Counted from the stretch's first letter, positions 1 to 8,205 are shown. The stretch: DNA of 64,000 nucleotides from Aliivibrio wodanis (GCA_000953695.1 LN554847.1:623801-687800); one strand, 5' to 3'. Notes: a model not told the origin generated them from the letters alone. Made by a program: numbers and translations.

Positions 1-1
1 A

Positions 2-76
2 GATGGAATAGATGGATTCCTGAAGGACTTTGATTGGAAAGAGTTTTTTAAACAGTCTAAAAGTAAAAAACCTTAA
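2..76 (+). CDS. C-terminal end of an integron cassette protein (partial)
   Basis: An open frame enters from the left edge and ends at a TAA at 74-76, giving 24 residues that end in a Lys/Ser-rich tail (FKQSKSKKP). It lies just upstream of the first attC site and in the same orientation as the other cassette genes, so it is most likely the end of the preceding cassette's gene. Too little is visible to name a family. Confidence 0.5.
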   Translation, partial: DGIDGFLKDFDWKEFFKQSKSKKP

Positions 77-109
77 TTAGGTAATCGACTCTACTGCTTG
101 ATTTGCAGC

Positions 110-231
110 TAACAAAGCAATCAACACGATTTACTACATTCGGCATTGTGGGTTTGCCTTTAGTTTCAGTGATTAAGGCGGTAAAATTCAGCTAAGTCTA
201 TACCGTAGTAAACGTGTTATTGCGGCGTTAT
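110..231 (+). repeat. attC recombination site 1
   Basis: The site begins with TAACAAAGCAATC and ends with GCGGCGTTATG. The two ends are imperfectly complementary: TTTACTAC at 130-137 pairs with GTAGTAAA at 205-212, and CAACACG pairs with CGTGTTA. One unpaired A on the left arm matches the extrahelical base expected in a folded attC bottom strand. The expected crossover is between G227 and T228. The inner part has a second inverted repeat (GCCTT...AAGGC). The length of about 122 bp is typical of Vibrio chromosomal integron repeats. Confidence 0.85.
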
Positions 232-275
232 GTTGTTGGTGTAAAATAAGGTTTTTCAGCACCTTGAGGTGAGCT

Positions 276-791
276 ATGTTTCAGTTTAAATGTACCAAAA
301 AAGTTCAAGATTTCATTGGCCTGAAACCAAGTGACCTAAATGAAATTGAATCTGAAAGGTTTGTTCTAGGTAATTGGTTTGTTAACTCTTTTACTCAAAA
401 TCGCCGTAAAGTTTTAGTCTTTATGGAAGAGAAAACTTTATTCTCATTTATCATTATTGGTGTCCGAAAAGAGCACATCAAAACGTTAAGAAAGCATTTT
501 CTTGAAGGACTATGTTTGCAGTTGAAAGCGGAAGGTATTAGTCCTCAGACGATTGCTGCATTTTCTGATAACCAGACGATAATTCAATACACTAAAACTG
601 ATAATAGAAGTAAGGTTGGCTCTATGACTGACCTAATATATTTGTATAGCACATGGATTGACTCAGAAGGTGGTTTGTCTGAAATTGACGTTGTAGATCT
701 CGGAATGAAACTTAACAGAGTTCCTCAGACGAATCTTAAATTAACTTATGCAATTAATGAGCTTAAACAAGCGCTTGGAGAAACAACATAA
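276..791 (+). CDS. DUF6933-type cassette protein
   Basis: A 171-residue protein encoded alone in an integron cassette between attC1 and attC2. The N-terminus (FQFKCTKKVQDFIG) followed by LGNWFVNSF and RRKVLVFMEEKTLFSF resembles the DUF6933 family, small cytosolic proteins of unknown function. There are no transmembrane segments or signal peptide. The ATG follows an AGGTGAG ribosome-binding sequence, and the stop codon overlaps the start of attC2, the usual compact cassette layout. The family call is by remembered pattern, and no biochemical role can be assigned from sequence. Confidence 0.65.
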   Translation: MFQFKCTKKVQDFIGLKPSDLNEIESERFVLGNWFVNSFTQNRRKVLVFMEEKTLFSFIIIGVRKEHIKTLRKHFLEGLCLQLKAEGISPQTIAAFSDNQTIIQYTKTDNRSKVGSMTDLIYLYSTWIDSEGGLSEIDVVDLGMKLNRVPQTNLKLTYAINELKQALGETT

Positions 792-909
792 CAATCGCAT
801 CAACACGATTTACTACACTCGGCAATCTCAGTTTGCCGGGTGTTTCTCGTTTTAAGGCGTCAATATTAAGTATAATTGTATAGTAGTAAACGTGTTATGC
901 AGGCGTTAT
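789..909 (+). repeat. attC recombination site 2
   Basis: Starts with TAACAATCGCATC, overlapping the stop codon of the upstream cassette gene, and ends with GCAGGCGTTATA. The outer arms contain TTTACTAC and GTAGTAAA as in site 1. The central region differs most (GTTTGCCGGG), as is usual for attC sites. The crossover is expected at G905/T906. Confidence 0.85.
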
Positions 910-966
910 ACGATTTTTTTAGAACTATACTAAGTAAGTTATTTGTCTTAATTGAGGGATGTTGAT

Positions 967-1263
967 ATGAGTTATCGTAATTCATCATTATGGAATGAGC
1001 TTAATGAATTGAGATGCTTGTTAGCTTTCAAAAGGTTAAGTTTTTTAGGTTTTCCATATGGTAAACAATCTGAATACGCACAAGAAATATCAGTGAAATC
1101 AGGCTTAAGTGTAGGCAACATCAGCGCTAAAATATGTAATTATAAATCTGTAGCTGGAGTTAATAAAGACTCTAATGCATCCAAGAATACGATTGATTTG
1201 TTCCATAAATATGAAAAATTCAGCATCGAGCAAGTAGAAAAAGCAATCAAGCAACTTGAGTGA
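967..1263 (+). CDS. Small cassette protein with a winged-helix-like region
   Basis: A 98-residue cytosolic protein, alone in its cassette. The ATG at 967 is preferred over an upstream TTG because GAGGG sits about nine bases before it. The pattern 'SGLSVGNISAKICNYKSV', then Ser/Asn/Lys-rich sequence and 'LFHKYEKFS', resembles the short DNA-binding-like module often found at the N-terminus of HNH endonucleases, where it precedes the catalytic part. No HNH or other catalytic motif is present here, so this is either a free-standing module or an unrelated fold. The stop lies just before attC3. Confidence 0.55.
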   Translation: MSYRNSSLWNELNELRCLLAFKRLSFLGFPYGKQSEYAQEISVKSGLSVGNISAKICNYKSVAGVNKDSNASKNTIDLFHKYEKFSIEQVEKAIKQLE

Positions 1264-1271
1264 TTATCGTA

Positions 1272-1393
1272 TAACAAAGCAATCAACACGATTCATTACA
1301 TTCGGCGTTGTAGGTTTGTCTTTGGTTTAGGTGTTTAAGGCGGTAAAATTCAGCTAAGTCGTCGTAGTAATAAACGTGTTATTGCGGCGTTAT
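1272..1393 (+). repeat. attC recombination site 3
   Basis: Starts with TAACAAAGCAATC and ends with GCGGCGTTATG. The left arm (ATTCATTAC) and right arm (GTAATAAAC) differ from the other four sites but still pair if one G-T contact is allowed. The final ATG of the site is in frame with the downstream GNAT gene and could serve as an alternative start. The crossover is expected at G1389/T1390. Confidence 0.8.
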
Positions 1394-1430
1394 GTGTTTT
1401 TACGGAAATGATAGGTTTAATGGAGTAATT

Positions 1431-1853
1431 ATGGTTTTAATTCAAACGGTTGAAAGTAACTCAACGTATTTAACTGAATTGTATCAATGGTTTGAAAGTG
1501 AGTGGGATGATGTTGAACCACTAGCCACAACAAAAGATGGAAAAGTAATCCCAAATCCTATTATTGCATTAGAAAATGGTGAATTAATTGGTGGTTTAGT
1601 TTTTACTCGTTTTCTATCTCCAATTACTCAAGAGCAGGCAGTTTGGGTTAATGCTGTCTTTATTAAACCTGAAAATCGTAAGCAAGGAATTAGCTCTCAA
1701 TTGATTAATCATGCTGAAAAAATGGTTAGTGAAATGGCTGAACCAGAGTTGCTGGTTTTTACTCATATTCCTGTATTGTATTCAAATCTAAAATGGACAG
1801 TAATTGAAACGGTCGATGATCATTTCGTACTTAAAAGTTCATTGGTTCAATAA
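1431..1853 (+). CDS. GNAT-family N-acetyltransferase (integron cassette)
   Basis: A 140-residue protein with the GNAT core: a beta strand with IALENGELIGGLVF, then VNAVFIKPENRKQGISSQLINHAEK, which is motif A with an R/Q-x-x-G-x-S/A-type acetyl-CoA pyrophosphate loop (RKQGIS). GNAT enzymes move an acetyl group from acetyl-CoA to an amine; the acceptor cannot be read from the sequence. The start at 1431 is preferred because GGAG precedes it at about 1422. An in-frame ATG at 1392 inside attC3 would add 13 residues. GNATs are frequent in Vibrio integron cassettes. Confidence 0.8.
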   Translation: MVLIQTVESNSTYLTELYQWFESEWDDVEPLATTKDGKVIPNPIIALENGELIGGLVFTRFLSPITQEQAVWVNAVFIKPENRKQGISSQLINHAEKMVSEMAEPELLVFTHIPVLYSNLKWTVIETVDDHFVLKSSLVQ

Positions 1854-1862
1854 GAACACACA

Positions 1863-1985
1863 TAACAATTGCATCAACACGATTTTCTACACTCGGCGTT
1901 GTCAGTTTGCCTTTAGTTTCAGTGATTAAGGCAGTAAAATTCAGGTAAGTCTGTATCGTAGAAAACGTGTTATGCAGGCGTTATA
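1863..1985 (+). repeat. attC recombination site 4
   Basis: Starts with TAACAATTGCATC and ends with GCAGGCGTTATA. The outer arms read TTTTCTAC on the left and GTAGAAAA on the right, so the A-T pair of sites 1 and 2 is replaced by T-A with pairing kept. The crossover is expected at G1980/T1981. Confidence 0.85.
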
Positions 1986-2010
1986 TTGCGAAAATAGTTA
2001 AGAGGATTTC

Positions 2011-2475
2011 ATGGAAGAACAGTCTCAAATCTACTTGAATAAGTATCTCAGCTCACTATCTGAAACTGAGCGTAAAAAGTATCAATCATTCGGTTCAGAC
2101 TATTTCTGTGCTGATGAGCATAATGCCAATCTATGTGCTGAATTAATCCGAATTGGTCAAAAGACAGCGACTTGTAGCTTAAATGTTTGGTACGAATCTG
2201 GTGAAGAACCAATGCCAACCGTTGGTCACTTACAAGTTGTCGTAGATTGGACTGGGAAACCAATTTGTATCATTGAAATTGATTCAGTTGAAACGTGTAA
2301 ATATAACGAAGTTACGGCTGATTTTGCTCATTCAGAAGGTGAGGGAGACCGTTCGTTAAAATGGTGGCGTGAAGCTCATTGGCGTTTCTTTGCTGCTGAA
2401 TGTTCAGAGTTAAATATTGAGCCTAATGAGGACATGGTTCTTGTATTGGAACGATTTCATGTCGTTTATCAATAG
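2011..2475 (+). CDS. ASCH domain protein (integron cassette)
   Basis: A 154-residue cytosolic protein. From about residue 45 it shows the ASCH pattern: IRIGQKTATCSLNVWY, then a Gly-x-Leu strand, ICIIEIDSVETCKYNEVTADFAHSEGEGD and a tail rich in Trp/His/Phe (SLKWWREAHWRFF). ASCH domains have a PUA-like fold. Some members (YqfB) hydrolyse acylated cytidines, others may bind RNA. The exact substrate here is unknown. The ATG follows AAGAGGA. It is the only gene in its cassette and is flanked by attC4 and attC5. Confidence 0.8.
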   Translation: MEEQSQIYLNKYLSSLSETERKKYQSFGSDYFCADEHNANLCAELIRIGQKTATCSLNVWYESGEEPMPTVGHLQVVVDWTGKPICIIEIDSVETCKYNEVTADFAHSEGEGDRSLKWWREAHWRFFAAECSELNIEPNEDMVLVLERFHVVYQ

Positions 2476-2481
2476 GCAATA

Positions 2482-2603
2482 TAACAAATGCATCAACACG
2501 ATTTGCTACATTCGGCGTTGTCAGTTTGCCTTTAGTTTCAGTGATTAAGGCATTAAAATTCAGCTAGGTCTGTATCGTAGCAAACGTGTTATGCAGGCGT
2601 TAT
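2482..2603 (+). repeat. attC recombination site 5
   Basis: Starts with TAACAAATGCATC and ends with GCAGGCGTTATA. The outer arms read TTTGCTAC and GTAGCAAA, again a compensatory change (G-C) compared with sites 1, 2 and 4. It is the last attC in the window. The crossover is expected at G2599/T2600. Confidence 0.85.
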
Positions 2604-2623
2604 ATTTTTATAAGGAGTAATTA

Positions 2624-2899
2624 ATGAAAGATAGTCTATTGTTTGGTAATGGATTGAATTTATTAGGAGATAATCCAATTTCTTGGGACTTACTTTTAGA
2701 TAAATTAGATGTCGGTGATGAAAAAGTAAACAAAGATGCCCCTAATACTATGAGATATGAGAAAATATTCCTAGATCGTAGTGTTGATAAGTTGTCAGAA
2801 TTGGACATAAAAAATCAAATTTCAACATTAATGAAGGAGCAAGAATGTAACAAACATTACGATGAAATCATTAAGTTGGGATTTGATAACTATAGCTAG
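2624..2899 (+). pseudogene. SIR2-like protein, N-terminal fragment truncated by the IS
   Basis: The reading frame starts after an AAGGAG ribosome-binding sequence and gives 91 residues. It opens with LLFGNGLNLL and SWDLLLDKL, which resembles the nucleotide-binding start of SIR2-like (NAD-hydrolysing type) proteins, a family found in several anti-phage systems. Intact members are several hundred residues long. Here the gene meets the IS30 element at 2895/2896 and the stop codon is made by the IS end. The rest of the gene is not on the far side of the IS, so it has been lost. The SIR2 assignment rests on a short motif and is tentative. Confidence 0.55.
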
Positions 2900-3852
2900 A
2901 TCGTAACAATAACCGACACACGCTTACCGCTTAAAAACTCACTCGGACTCAGAAAATTTAATGCCTTTCTAGGTCTCGAATTAATCAAAAACTCTGCCTG
3001 TTTAACCTCTTTTGCAGCAAGTTCTCCAATGGCCATTCCCTTTGGGAAAAAACGCCTTAGTAAACCATTGGTATTTTCATTCAAACCTCGTTGCCAGGAA
3101 TGGTAAGGTTTAGCAAAATAAATGTCACAGTTCAGATGCTTAGCTATCTTAGCATGACCCGCAAACTCTCCGCCATTATCAAATGTGATTGTTTTGCAAA
3201 GTTCTTTAAAGGGCTTCATCATGCGATTTATCCCACGAGTGACTGCTTTTTTAGACTTGCTACGTACTTTGCAAGTAACTAATAGCTTAGATACTCGCTC
3301 TACCATAGTGACTAAATACCCATCTTGACCATAAACAGTATCACCTTCCCAGTGGCCAATTTCTGAGTTATCGTCAACAATAGCAGGCCGGAGAGAGATA
3401 TCAGCGCGGTTGGGAATTAGTCTTGCTCCAGCTTCTACACCTTTACGCTGTTTGTATTTTTTACCTTTTCGAGCAAGCATTCTTTGCCAATGCTCTCTTT
3501 TAACTACATTGTAAATAGTACTGCAACATATTGTATTTTCTATTTTTTCTTTATGCATTCGTCCAGATATTTGCTCTGGGCTCCAACCAAGTTGTAGGTA
3601 TATTTGAATTATTTTCTTATTCTTTTGGCCACACTTTGTGTGCTTAATTGAAAGTGTTCTTTTTTGAAAAGCATGTTTATGCGCTTGCTCGGCAGAATAA
3701 CTTCCAACAGGACAGCGTCGTAATTCCCTTGAAATGGAGCCATTGCTCCGTTTTAATTTTTGTCCTATTTCCCGAGCAGAAATACTATGTGTATTCCAAG
3801 CTTCAATCTGGTATCTTTCACTTAGTGTCAGTTGCTTATATTGGTGTCCCAT
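2896..3852 (-). CDS. IS30-family transposase
   Basis: A 318-residue DDE transposase. The N-terminus has the IS30 helix-turn-helix region (LSERYQIEAW...ISAREIGQKLKRS...SISRELRR). The catalytic core carries the three acidic residues in IGHWEGDTVYG, ITFDNGGEF and GLNENTNGLLRRFFPKG, all in expected context, so the enzyme should be active. It catalyses cut-out and insertion of its own element through the terminal repeats. Length and frame are normal for the family. The C-terminal residues are encoded within the terminal inverted repeat. Confidence 0.93.
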   Translation of the reverse strand: MGHQYKQLTLSERYQIEAWNTHSISAREIGQKLKRSNGSISRELRRCPVGSYSAEQAHKHAFQKRTLSIKHTKCGQKNKKIIQIYLQLGWSPEQISGRMHKEKIENTICCSTIYNVVKREHWQRMLARKGKKYKQRKGVEAGARLIPNRADISLRPAIVDDNSEIGHWEGDTVYGQDGYLVTMVERVSKLLVTCKVRSKSKKAVTRGINRMMKPFKELCKTITFDNGGEFAGHAKIAKHLNCDIYFAKPYHSWQRGLNENTNGLLRRFFPKGMAIGELAAKEVKQAEFLINSRPRKALNFLSPSEFLSGKRVSVIVTI

Positions 3853-3947
3853 GTGGTTACCTTAGTTGATTGTGTGAGAGCTTGAAGCTTATAGGCAACT
3901 GACTCTCTAATCTATACCAAAGTGTGTCGGTTATTCTTGGGATCTAG
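2896..3947 (-). mobile_element. IS30-family insertion sequence, apparently intact
   Basis: A 1052-bp element bounded by inverted repeats of about 26 bp at 2896-2921 and 3922-3947. They share the core AATAACCGACACAC and an outer CTAGATC, with three mismatches in between. It holds one full-length transposase gene whose stop codon is formed by the outermost bases of the left repeat. Just outside, both flanks carry TAACTATA in opposite orientation (2887-2894 and 3950-3957). No clear direct target duplication is seen, and the two flanks belong to different genes. Confidence 0.85.
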
Positions 3948-4540
3948 GATATAGTTAAGCCAGCATTAATCTTTAGTTGAGTGTTTTTCTTATAACTTTC
4001 AGCCATTGCAACATTAGAAAATTGATTCACACGTTGAGAAAGGGTATTGATAGAAGACACCATGCTATTGCCTATATCGCGATACTGAGAAATCAGAGTG
4101 TCATAACTTTCGTTTACTGCTATACCGCTTTCTTTTTTATTAAGATAAGTAATTACCTTACTAGAAAATTCTACATAATTATTAATAGTTGTTCGAACTT
4201 GGCTGACTTCGCGAGAAAATGTATTTCTTGTTTCTAACTCATCAAGTAATGAATTAATAGTATTTACTTGGCTTCTCAATTCATTTGTAAATCCAGAGCG
4301 ACGTTCAGGATCGTAGATTGCGTAAACAGCACCTATACGTAATGGATAAATGATATCATCTACTTTCGCTAACTGATCTTTATAAAAAACAAAAGAATCG
4401 GTATTACTTGCAATTATATCTTGTTCTTTTTCAAGGCTAGAAGCTGTAAAACCTAAAGAAATAAATAAGGCTAAAGCAGTTAGGATAACAGGTAGCAATA
4501 TTTGAATACGTATGGACATATCTTTTAAAGAAAATGGCAT
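3944..4540 (-). pseudogene. Methyl-accepting chemotaxis protein, N-terminal fragment
   Basis: The frame begins after GAGG and encodes 198 residues: a short cytoplasmic start, TM1 (about residues 13-33, ILLPVILTALALFISLGF), and a helical periplasmic ligand-binding region. It stops at the start of what should be TM2 (KINAGLTIS). The HAMP, methylation and CheW-binding signalling parts are missing because the IS30 end lies at 3947 and supplies the stop. A protein like this could still insert in the membrane but cannot signal. The lost 3' part is not elsewhere in the window. Confidence 0.8.
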
Positions 4541-4820
4541 GAAGACCTCTCAGTGTTAAGAAATTAGCGGTGCAGATTATTTTATAATTTCTCAAATATT
4601 AGACCTTCATCACACATTTGTCGATAGTGATTGTAAGTTTTTGTAAAATAAATTAGGAGTTTTTATTTTGGATCAAATAAGTCACCGATTAATTTTTTTG
4701 TCTTGATAGCCATTTCATGAGTTTCTTATGTTAGGAAGCGGTTTAATCTTAAAGTAATTATTTGACAGTTTAATAAATAATAAATATTTAATAGAATTAG
4801 CATCATTAACTTTATGTGGA

Positions 4821-5069
4821 TTATTGATTTTCAATCATCTCTATTTCGTATATCTCATCGGCAATATCTTGTGTTTTACGCTCGATAATCGTTTGAGCGT
4901 CAGCTAAGCCTTGATTATAAAAAACAGGCCCTGTGTATTTAATAATAAAGTCCAACAAAAATTCACCATCGAACTGACCTAATTCCATATCGAGTTCTTG
5001 CTCAAAATAGCCTTGGAATTTGTTGATTAATTCATCTCGCTTATTTTTTGGTATCGTAATTGTGGTCAT
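4821..5069 (-). CDS. DUF2164 family protein
   Basis: An 82-residue acidic cytosolic protein. The sequence ITIPKNKRDELINKFQGYFEQELDMELGQFDGEFLLDFI fits DUF2164, a small family of unknown function in proteobacteria. Its ATG shares one base with the stop codon of the MATE gene (TAATG), so the two genes are translationally coupled and form an operon with MATE first. No catalytic residues can be suggested. The 280 bases between it and the MCP fragment are AT-rich and hold no feature that I recognise apart from the MCP start region. Confidence 0.8.
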   Translation of the reverse strand: MTTITIPKNKRDELINKFQGYFEQELDMELGQFDGEFLLDFIIKYTGPVFYNQGLADAQTIIERKTQDIADEIYEIEMIENQ

Positions 5070-6394
5070 TATCGGTCCTTAGCGGTTATGGTTTTTTGAA
5101 GATTATGAATGGCTTTATTGTACATTATCCACGCAATAATTCCTGCCATCGTATTGCCAACTAATGCGCCCATGAATACGCCATGTAGACCAAATAAGGT
5201 AGATCCTAGCCATATCATCGGTAAGAAACAGGCAAAAAGTCGTAATGTAGAAATGGTTAATGCTCGCATTGAAACGCCGAGTGCATTACAAACAGATACC
5301 ATTAACATGCAAATACCCAATGAACTAAGGCTGATCGGAACCCATAAAAGATAAGACTCGATTACTTGAACTACATTGACATCCGTGCTTAATAAATTAG
5401 CGAGTGGGGTGGCAATAGCAAAGAGAATAATAGCTAATCCAATCTGCCAAGCTAGAACAAATTTTACGGCAATATGGATCAGTTTTTGAATATCATCAAA
5501 TTGTTTAGCGCCAAGCATTTTTCCGACCATTGGTGGAATCGACATGGTTAACGCTAGAACGACAACAATAGCAAAGAACTCAATACGTGAAGCCATAGCC
5601 CAACCCGCAACGGCAGCAGCACCAAAACCGGCGATAATTTTCGTTGCCATCATAGAAGAGAGGGGTGGCAGAAGTTGACTCATCATTGCAGGCGTCATTA
5701 CTGAGTTTAGCTCTTTAATTGAGGCGATAATTGGTAGGTTATGCCAAGAAAAAGAGATCCAATGACGTTTGAAAATGGGAGGTAAAATAATACAGAAGCC
5801 AATGGTGAAAGATACGATCGTTGCCCAAGCCGCTCCGTTTAATCCTAAATCAAAATGAAAAATAAAAATGGGGTCAAGGATCATATTGAGAATACTGGTT
5901 GCCATCATCATTAAGCCGGGAAGTTTGGTATCTCCATTAGCACGACAGACACTGTAAGCAAAATAGATCATAGCTCCTGCCCAGCAACTTGCTAACCATA
6001 CTGGCCAATAACTATCGATTATGGGAAATACATTGGCTTCTGCGCCTAGTAGGCCAAGCAATAAACCTCGAGAGAACCAAATGAGCAGACACATGATGAA
6101 TACCATTGCGGCGCCCAGCGAGAGAACTAATCCAGCAAGTTGCTTGGCTTTTTTTATTTGTTGAGCGCCTAATACTCGCGCGATTACTGCGGTTGTCGCA
6201 ATGCCTAATCCAACTTGCAAACCAATAATGACCATCTGTAATGGCATGGTAAACCCTTGAGCGGCAAGAGGAAGTATGCCCAGTTGGCCGATAAAGGCAC
6301 TATCAACTAATTGAAAGCTCATTAGAGAAAGAACACCAAACATCATTGGCCATGTCATTTGAAAAAGCTGTTTTGAGAGAGAAGGACTTGGCAT
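5069..6394 (-). CDS. MATE-family multidrug/cation antiporter
   Basis: A 441-residue inner-membrane protein with about 12 hydrophobic segments in two similar halves, typical of MATE exporters, which expel cationic drugs in exchange for Na+ or H+. Diagnostic stretches are MTWPMMFGVLSLMSFQLVDSAF near the N-terminus, with the Asp of the VDSAFIG motif, and the repeat-like start of the second half (AMMSQLLPPLSS). The length is normal. Downstream DUF2164 overlaps its stop. Its substrate cannot be predicted; it is a MATE of the DinF/NorM superfamily without a firm subgroup. Confidence 0.88.
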   Translation of the reverse strand: MPSPSLSKQLFQMTWPMMFGVLSLMSFQLVDSAFIGQLGILPLAAQGFTMPLQMVIIGLQVGLGIATTAVIARVLGAQQIKKAKQLAGLVLSLGAAMVFIMCLLIWFSRGLLLGLLGAEANVFPIIDSYWPVWLASCWAGAMIYFAYSVCRANGDTKLPGLMMMATSILNMILDPIFIFHFDLGLNGAAWATIVSFTIGFCIILPPIFKRHWISFSWHNLPIIASIKELNSVMTPAMMSQLLPPLSSMMATKIIAGFGAAAVAGWAMASRIEFFAIVVVLALTMSIPPMVGKMLGAKQFDDIQKLIHIAVKFVLAWQIGLAIILFAIATPLANLLSTDVNVVQVIESYLLWVPISLSSLGICMLMVSVCNALGVSMRALTISTLRLFACFLPMIWLGSTLFGLHGVFMGALVGNTMAGIIAWIMYNKAIHNLQKTITAKDR

Positions 6395-6489
6395 GATTAA
6401 AAGGGTGCTCTAAAAGTATTGGTCGGCCATTGTACTGATTATAGAGCAAGACTCAAAGGCATGAGTGAGAATAGAGGAAGACTTTATGT

Positions 6490-6540
6490 CATAGCCGCAT
6501 TTTCTTAATCATGAATAAAGAAATTACGGCTATGTTTTTT
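6490..6540. terminator. Hairpin downstream of hutH
   Basis: CATAGCCG (6490-6497) pairs with CGGCTATG (6527-6534), and an inner pairing (TTTCTT with AAGAAA) continues the stem. The T6 run is on the plus-strand side, so as a classical terminator it points away from the hut operon. On the minus strand it is a stable 3' hairpin without a U-tract. It could end transcription weakly or protect the hut mRNA 3' end. Confidence 0.45.
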
Positions 6541-6557
6541 GAGGGTTTTCTACGTTT

Positions 6558-8090
6558 TTAGATACTAGGAAGTAAGGACTCAGGCATTAGCGCATTGTAT
6601 TTTGCTTCAAGTAATAAGGTATTTGCTTTAGCTATATCTGGCGCAAAGTAACGGTCTTTATCATAGAAATCGACACGTTCACGCAGCATGTTTTTGGCTT
6701 CTTCAATACGTTCTGAACTCTTATTTGGTGCTCTAAAGTCTAGACCTTGTGCAGATGCCAATAGTTCTACGGCTAATATACCACGCGTATTCTCTGCCAT
6801 GTCACCTAGACGACGACCAGCAAAGGTGGCCATTGATACGTGATCTTCTTGGTTAGCTGACGTCGGTAAGCTATCAACAGAGGCTGGATGAGCGAGGCTT
6901 TTGTTTTCACTAGCTAGTGCAGCTGCGGTAACTTGAGCAATCATAAAACCTGAGTTTACACCGCCATTATCAACTAAGAATGGAGGGAGTTTACTTAAAC
7001 CGCTGTCGATAAGAAGCGCCATTCGACGCTCCGATAAACTGCCTATTTCAGCAATAGCGAGAGCAAGATTATCAGCGGCCATAGCAACAGGCTCTGCATG
7101 GAAATTACCACCAGAAATAATATCGCCATCATCAGCAAAGACTAAAGGATTGTCCGATACAGAGTTTGATTCTATCTCTAATGTATCGGCAGAGTTTCTG
7201 ATCTGTTGTAAACACGCTCCCATCACTTGAGGCTGACAACGCAGTGAATAGGGATCTTGTACTCGTTCACAGCATTGATGTGATAAACCAATCTCACTAT
7301 TTTGTGTTAATAAATGACGATAGCCTAATGCGGCGTCCATTTGACTACGATGCCCACGAACACGGTGAATTCTTGGGTCAAATGGTTTACGGCTGCCAAG
7401 TGCGGCTTCTACAGACATTGCACCACACACGGTGGCTGCAGCGTAAAGATCTTCAGCCGCGAATAAGCCTTCTAAAGCAAACGCAGTAGAGGCCTGAGTT
7501 CCGTTCAGTAGCGCTAGCCCTTCTTTTGGTGCGAGTGTTATTGGCTCTAACTTTGCTATTTCTAAGGCTTTTTGTCCTGAAATTACTTCGCCTTTATAAC
7601 GAGCTTCACCTTCGCCTAGTAAAACGGTACTCATGTGCGCTAAAGGAGCGAGATCACCAGAAGCACCCACAGATCCTTTTTTAGGAATGCACGGATAAAC
7701 CTCTGAATTGACCAATTGCATTAATGCATTAACGACGGATGGGCGAATACCAGAATAACCACGCGAAAGGCTGTTTACTTTAAGCGTAATCATTAAGCGC
7801 ACGGTGGCATCATTCATGAACTCACCGATGCCAGCAGCATGGGAGAGAACAATACTGCGCTGTAAGGTTTCTAAATCTTCTTCTGCAATACAGGTATTGG
7901 CGAGCAAACCAAATCCTGTATTAATGCCATAAACAGTTTTACCGTCTCGGATCACTTGAGCGACCACCTCTGCACTGGTCAGCATATCGGGCAATGCATC
8001 TGGGCTTAATGACAGTTGAGTCGGCTGGCGGCTCACTTCACGTAATTGTTTTAGAGATAACTTGCCTGGAATAATTTCTAATGAATACAT
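6558..8090 (-). CDS. hutH: Histidine ammonia-lyase
   Basis: A 510-residue cytosolic enzyme, the normal length for HutH. It removes ammonia from L-histidine to give trans-urocanate, the first step of histidine degradation. The segment [15 protein letters not shown] contains the Ala-Ser-Gly triad that cyclises into the MIO cofactor. Other family blocks are VYGINTGFG and [18 protein letters not shown]. It is the last gene of the hutI-hutG-hutU-hutH operon, separated from hutU by 115 bp that contain a small hairpin. Confidence 0.97.
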   Translation of the reverse strand: MYSLEIIPGKLSLKQLREVSRQPTQLSLSPDALPDMLTSAEVVAQVIRDGKTVYGINTGFGLLANTCIAEEDLETLQRSIVLSHAAGIGEFMNDATVRLMITLKVNSLSRGYSGIRPSVVNALMQLVNSEVYPCIPKKGSVGASGDLAPLAHMSTVLLGEGEARYKGEVISGQKALEIAKLEPITLAPKEGLALLNGTQASTAFALEGLFAAEDLYAAATVCGAMSVEAALGSRKPFDPRIHRVRGHRSQMDAALGYRHLLTQNSEIGLSHQCCERVQDPYSLRCQPQVMGACLQQIRNSADTLEIESNSVSDNPLVFADDGDIISGGNFHAEPVAMAADNLALAIAEIGSLSERRMALLIDSGLSKLPPFLVDNGGVNSGFMIAQVTAAALASENKSLAHPASVDSLPTSANQEDHVSMATFAGRRLGDMAENTRGILAVELLASAQGLDFRAPNKSSERIEEAKNMLRERVDFYDKDRYFAPDIAKANTLLLEAKYNALMPESLLPSI

Positions 8091-8114
8091 AGTTCGTTTC
8101 TCGTTATGGTTGTG

Positions 8115-8142
8115 ATACCAACTCGTGTCGCTAGGTTGGTAT
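8115..8142. repeat. ATACCAA-type intergenic hairpin (hutU-hutH)
   Basis: ATACCAAC (8115-8122) and GTTGGTAT (8135-8142) form a perfect 8-bp stem with a 12-base loop between hutU and hutH. No U-run follows on the coding strand, so it is more likely an RNA processing or stability element than a terminator. Its ends match the hairpins at 35939-35981 and 58269-58316. Confidence 0.6.
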
Positions 8143-8205
8143 TCTTTATAATTATTTTTAAAATTGAAATGTAGAGTTATGCCTGTTGGTTTTATTCAGG
8201 TAGTT

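Noticed and set aside
110-2603. Regular repeats that could be taken for a CRISPR array
   Set aside because: The repeats are about 120 bp, are imperfect dyads ending in GTTAT, and alternate with single genes of 0.3-0.6 kb. That is an integron layout; CRISPR repeats are short and identical with short spacers.
2611-2899. Short cassette gene as a complete 91-residue protein
   Set aside because: Its stop codon is provided by the IS terminal repeat, and the frame ends exactly at the IS border, so it is a truncation product.
3091-3282. Plus-strand open frame inside the IS30 element
   Set aside because: It is antisense to the transposase catalytic core. Some IS elements carry antisense RNAs, but nothing here supports a protein.
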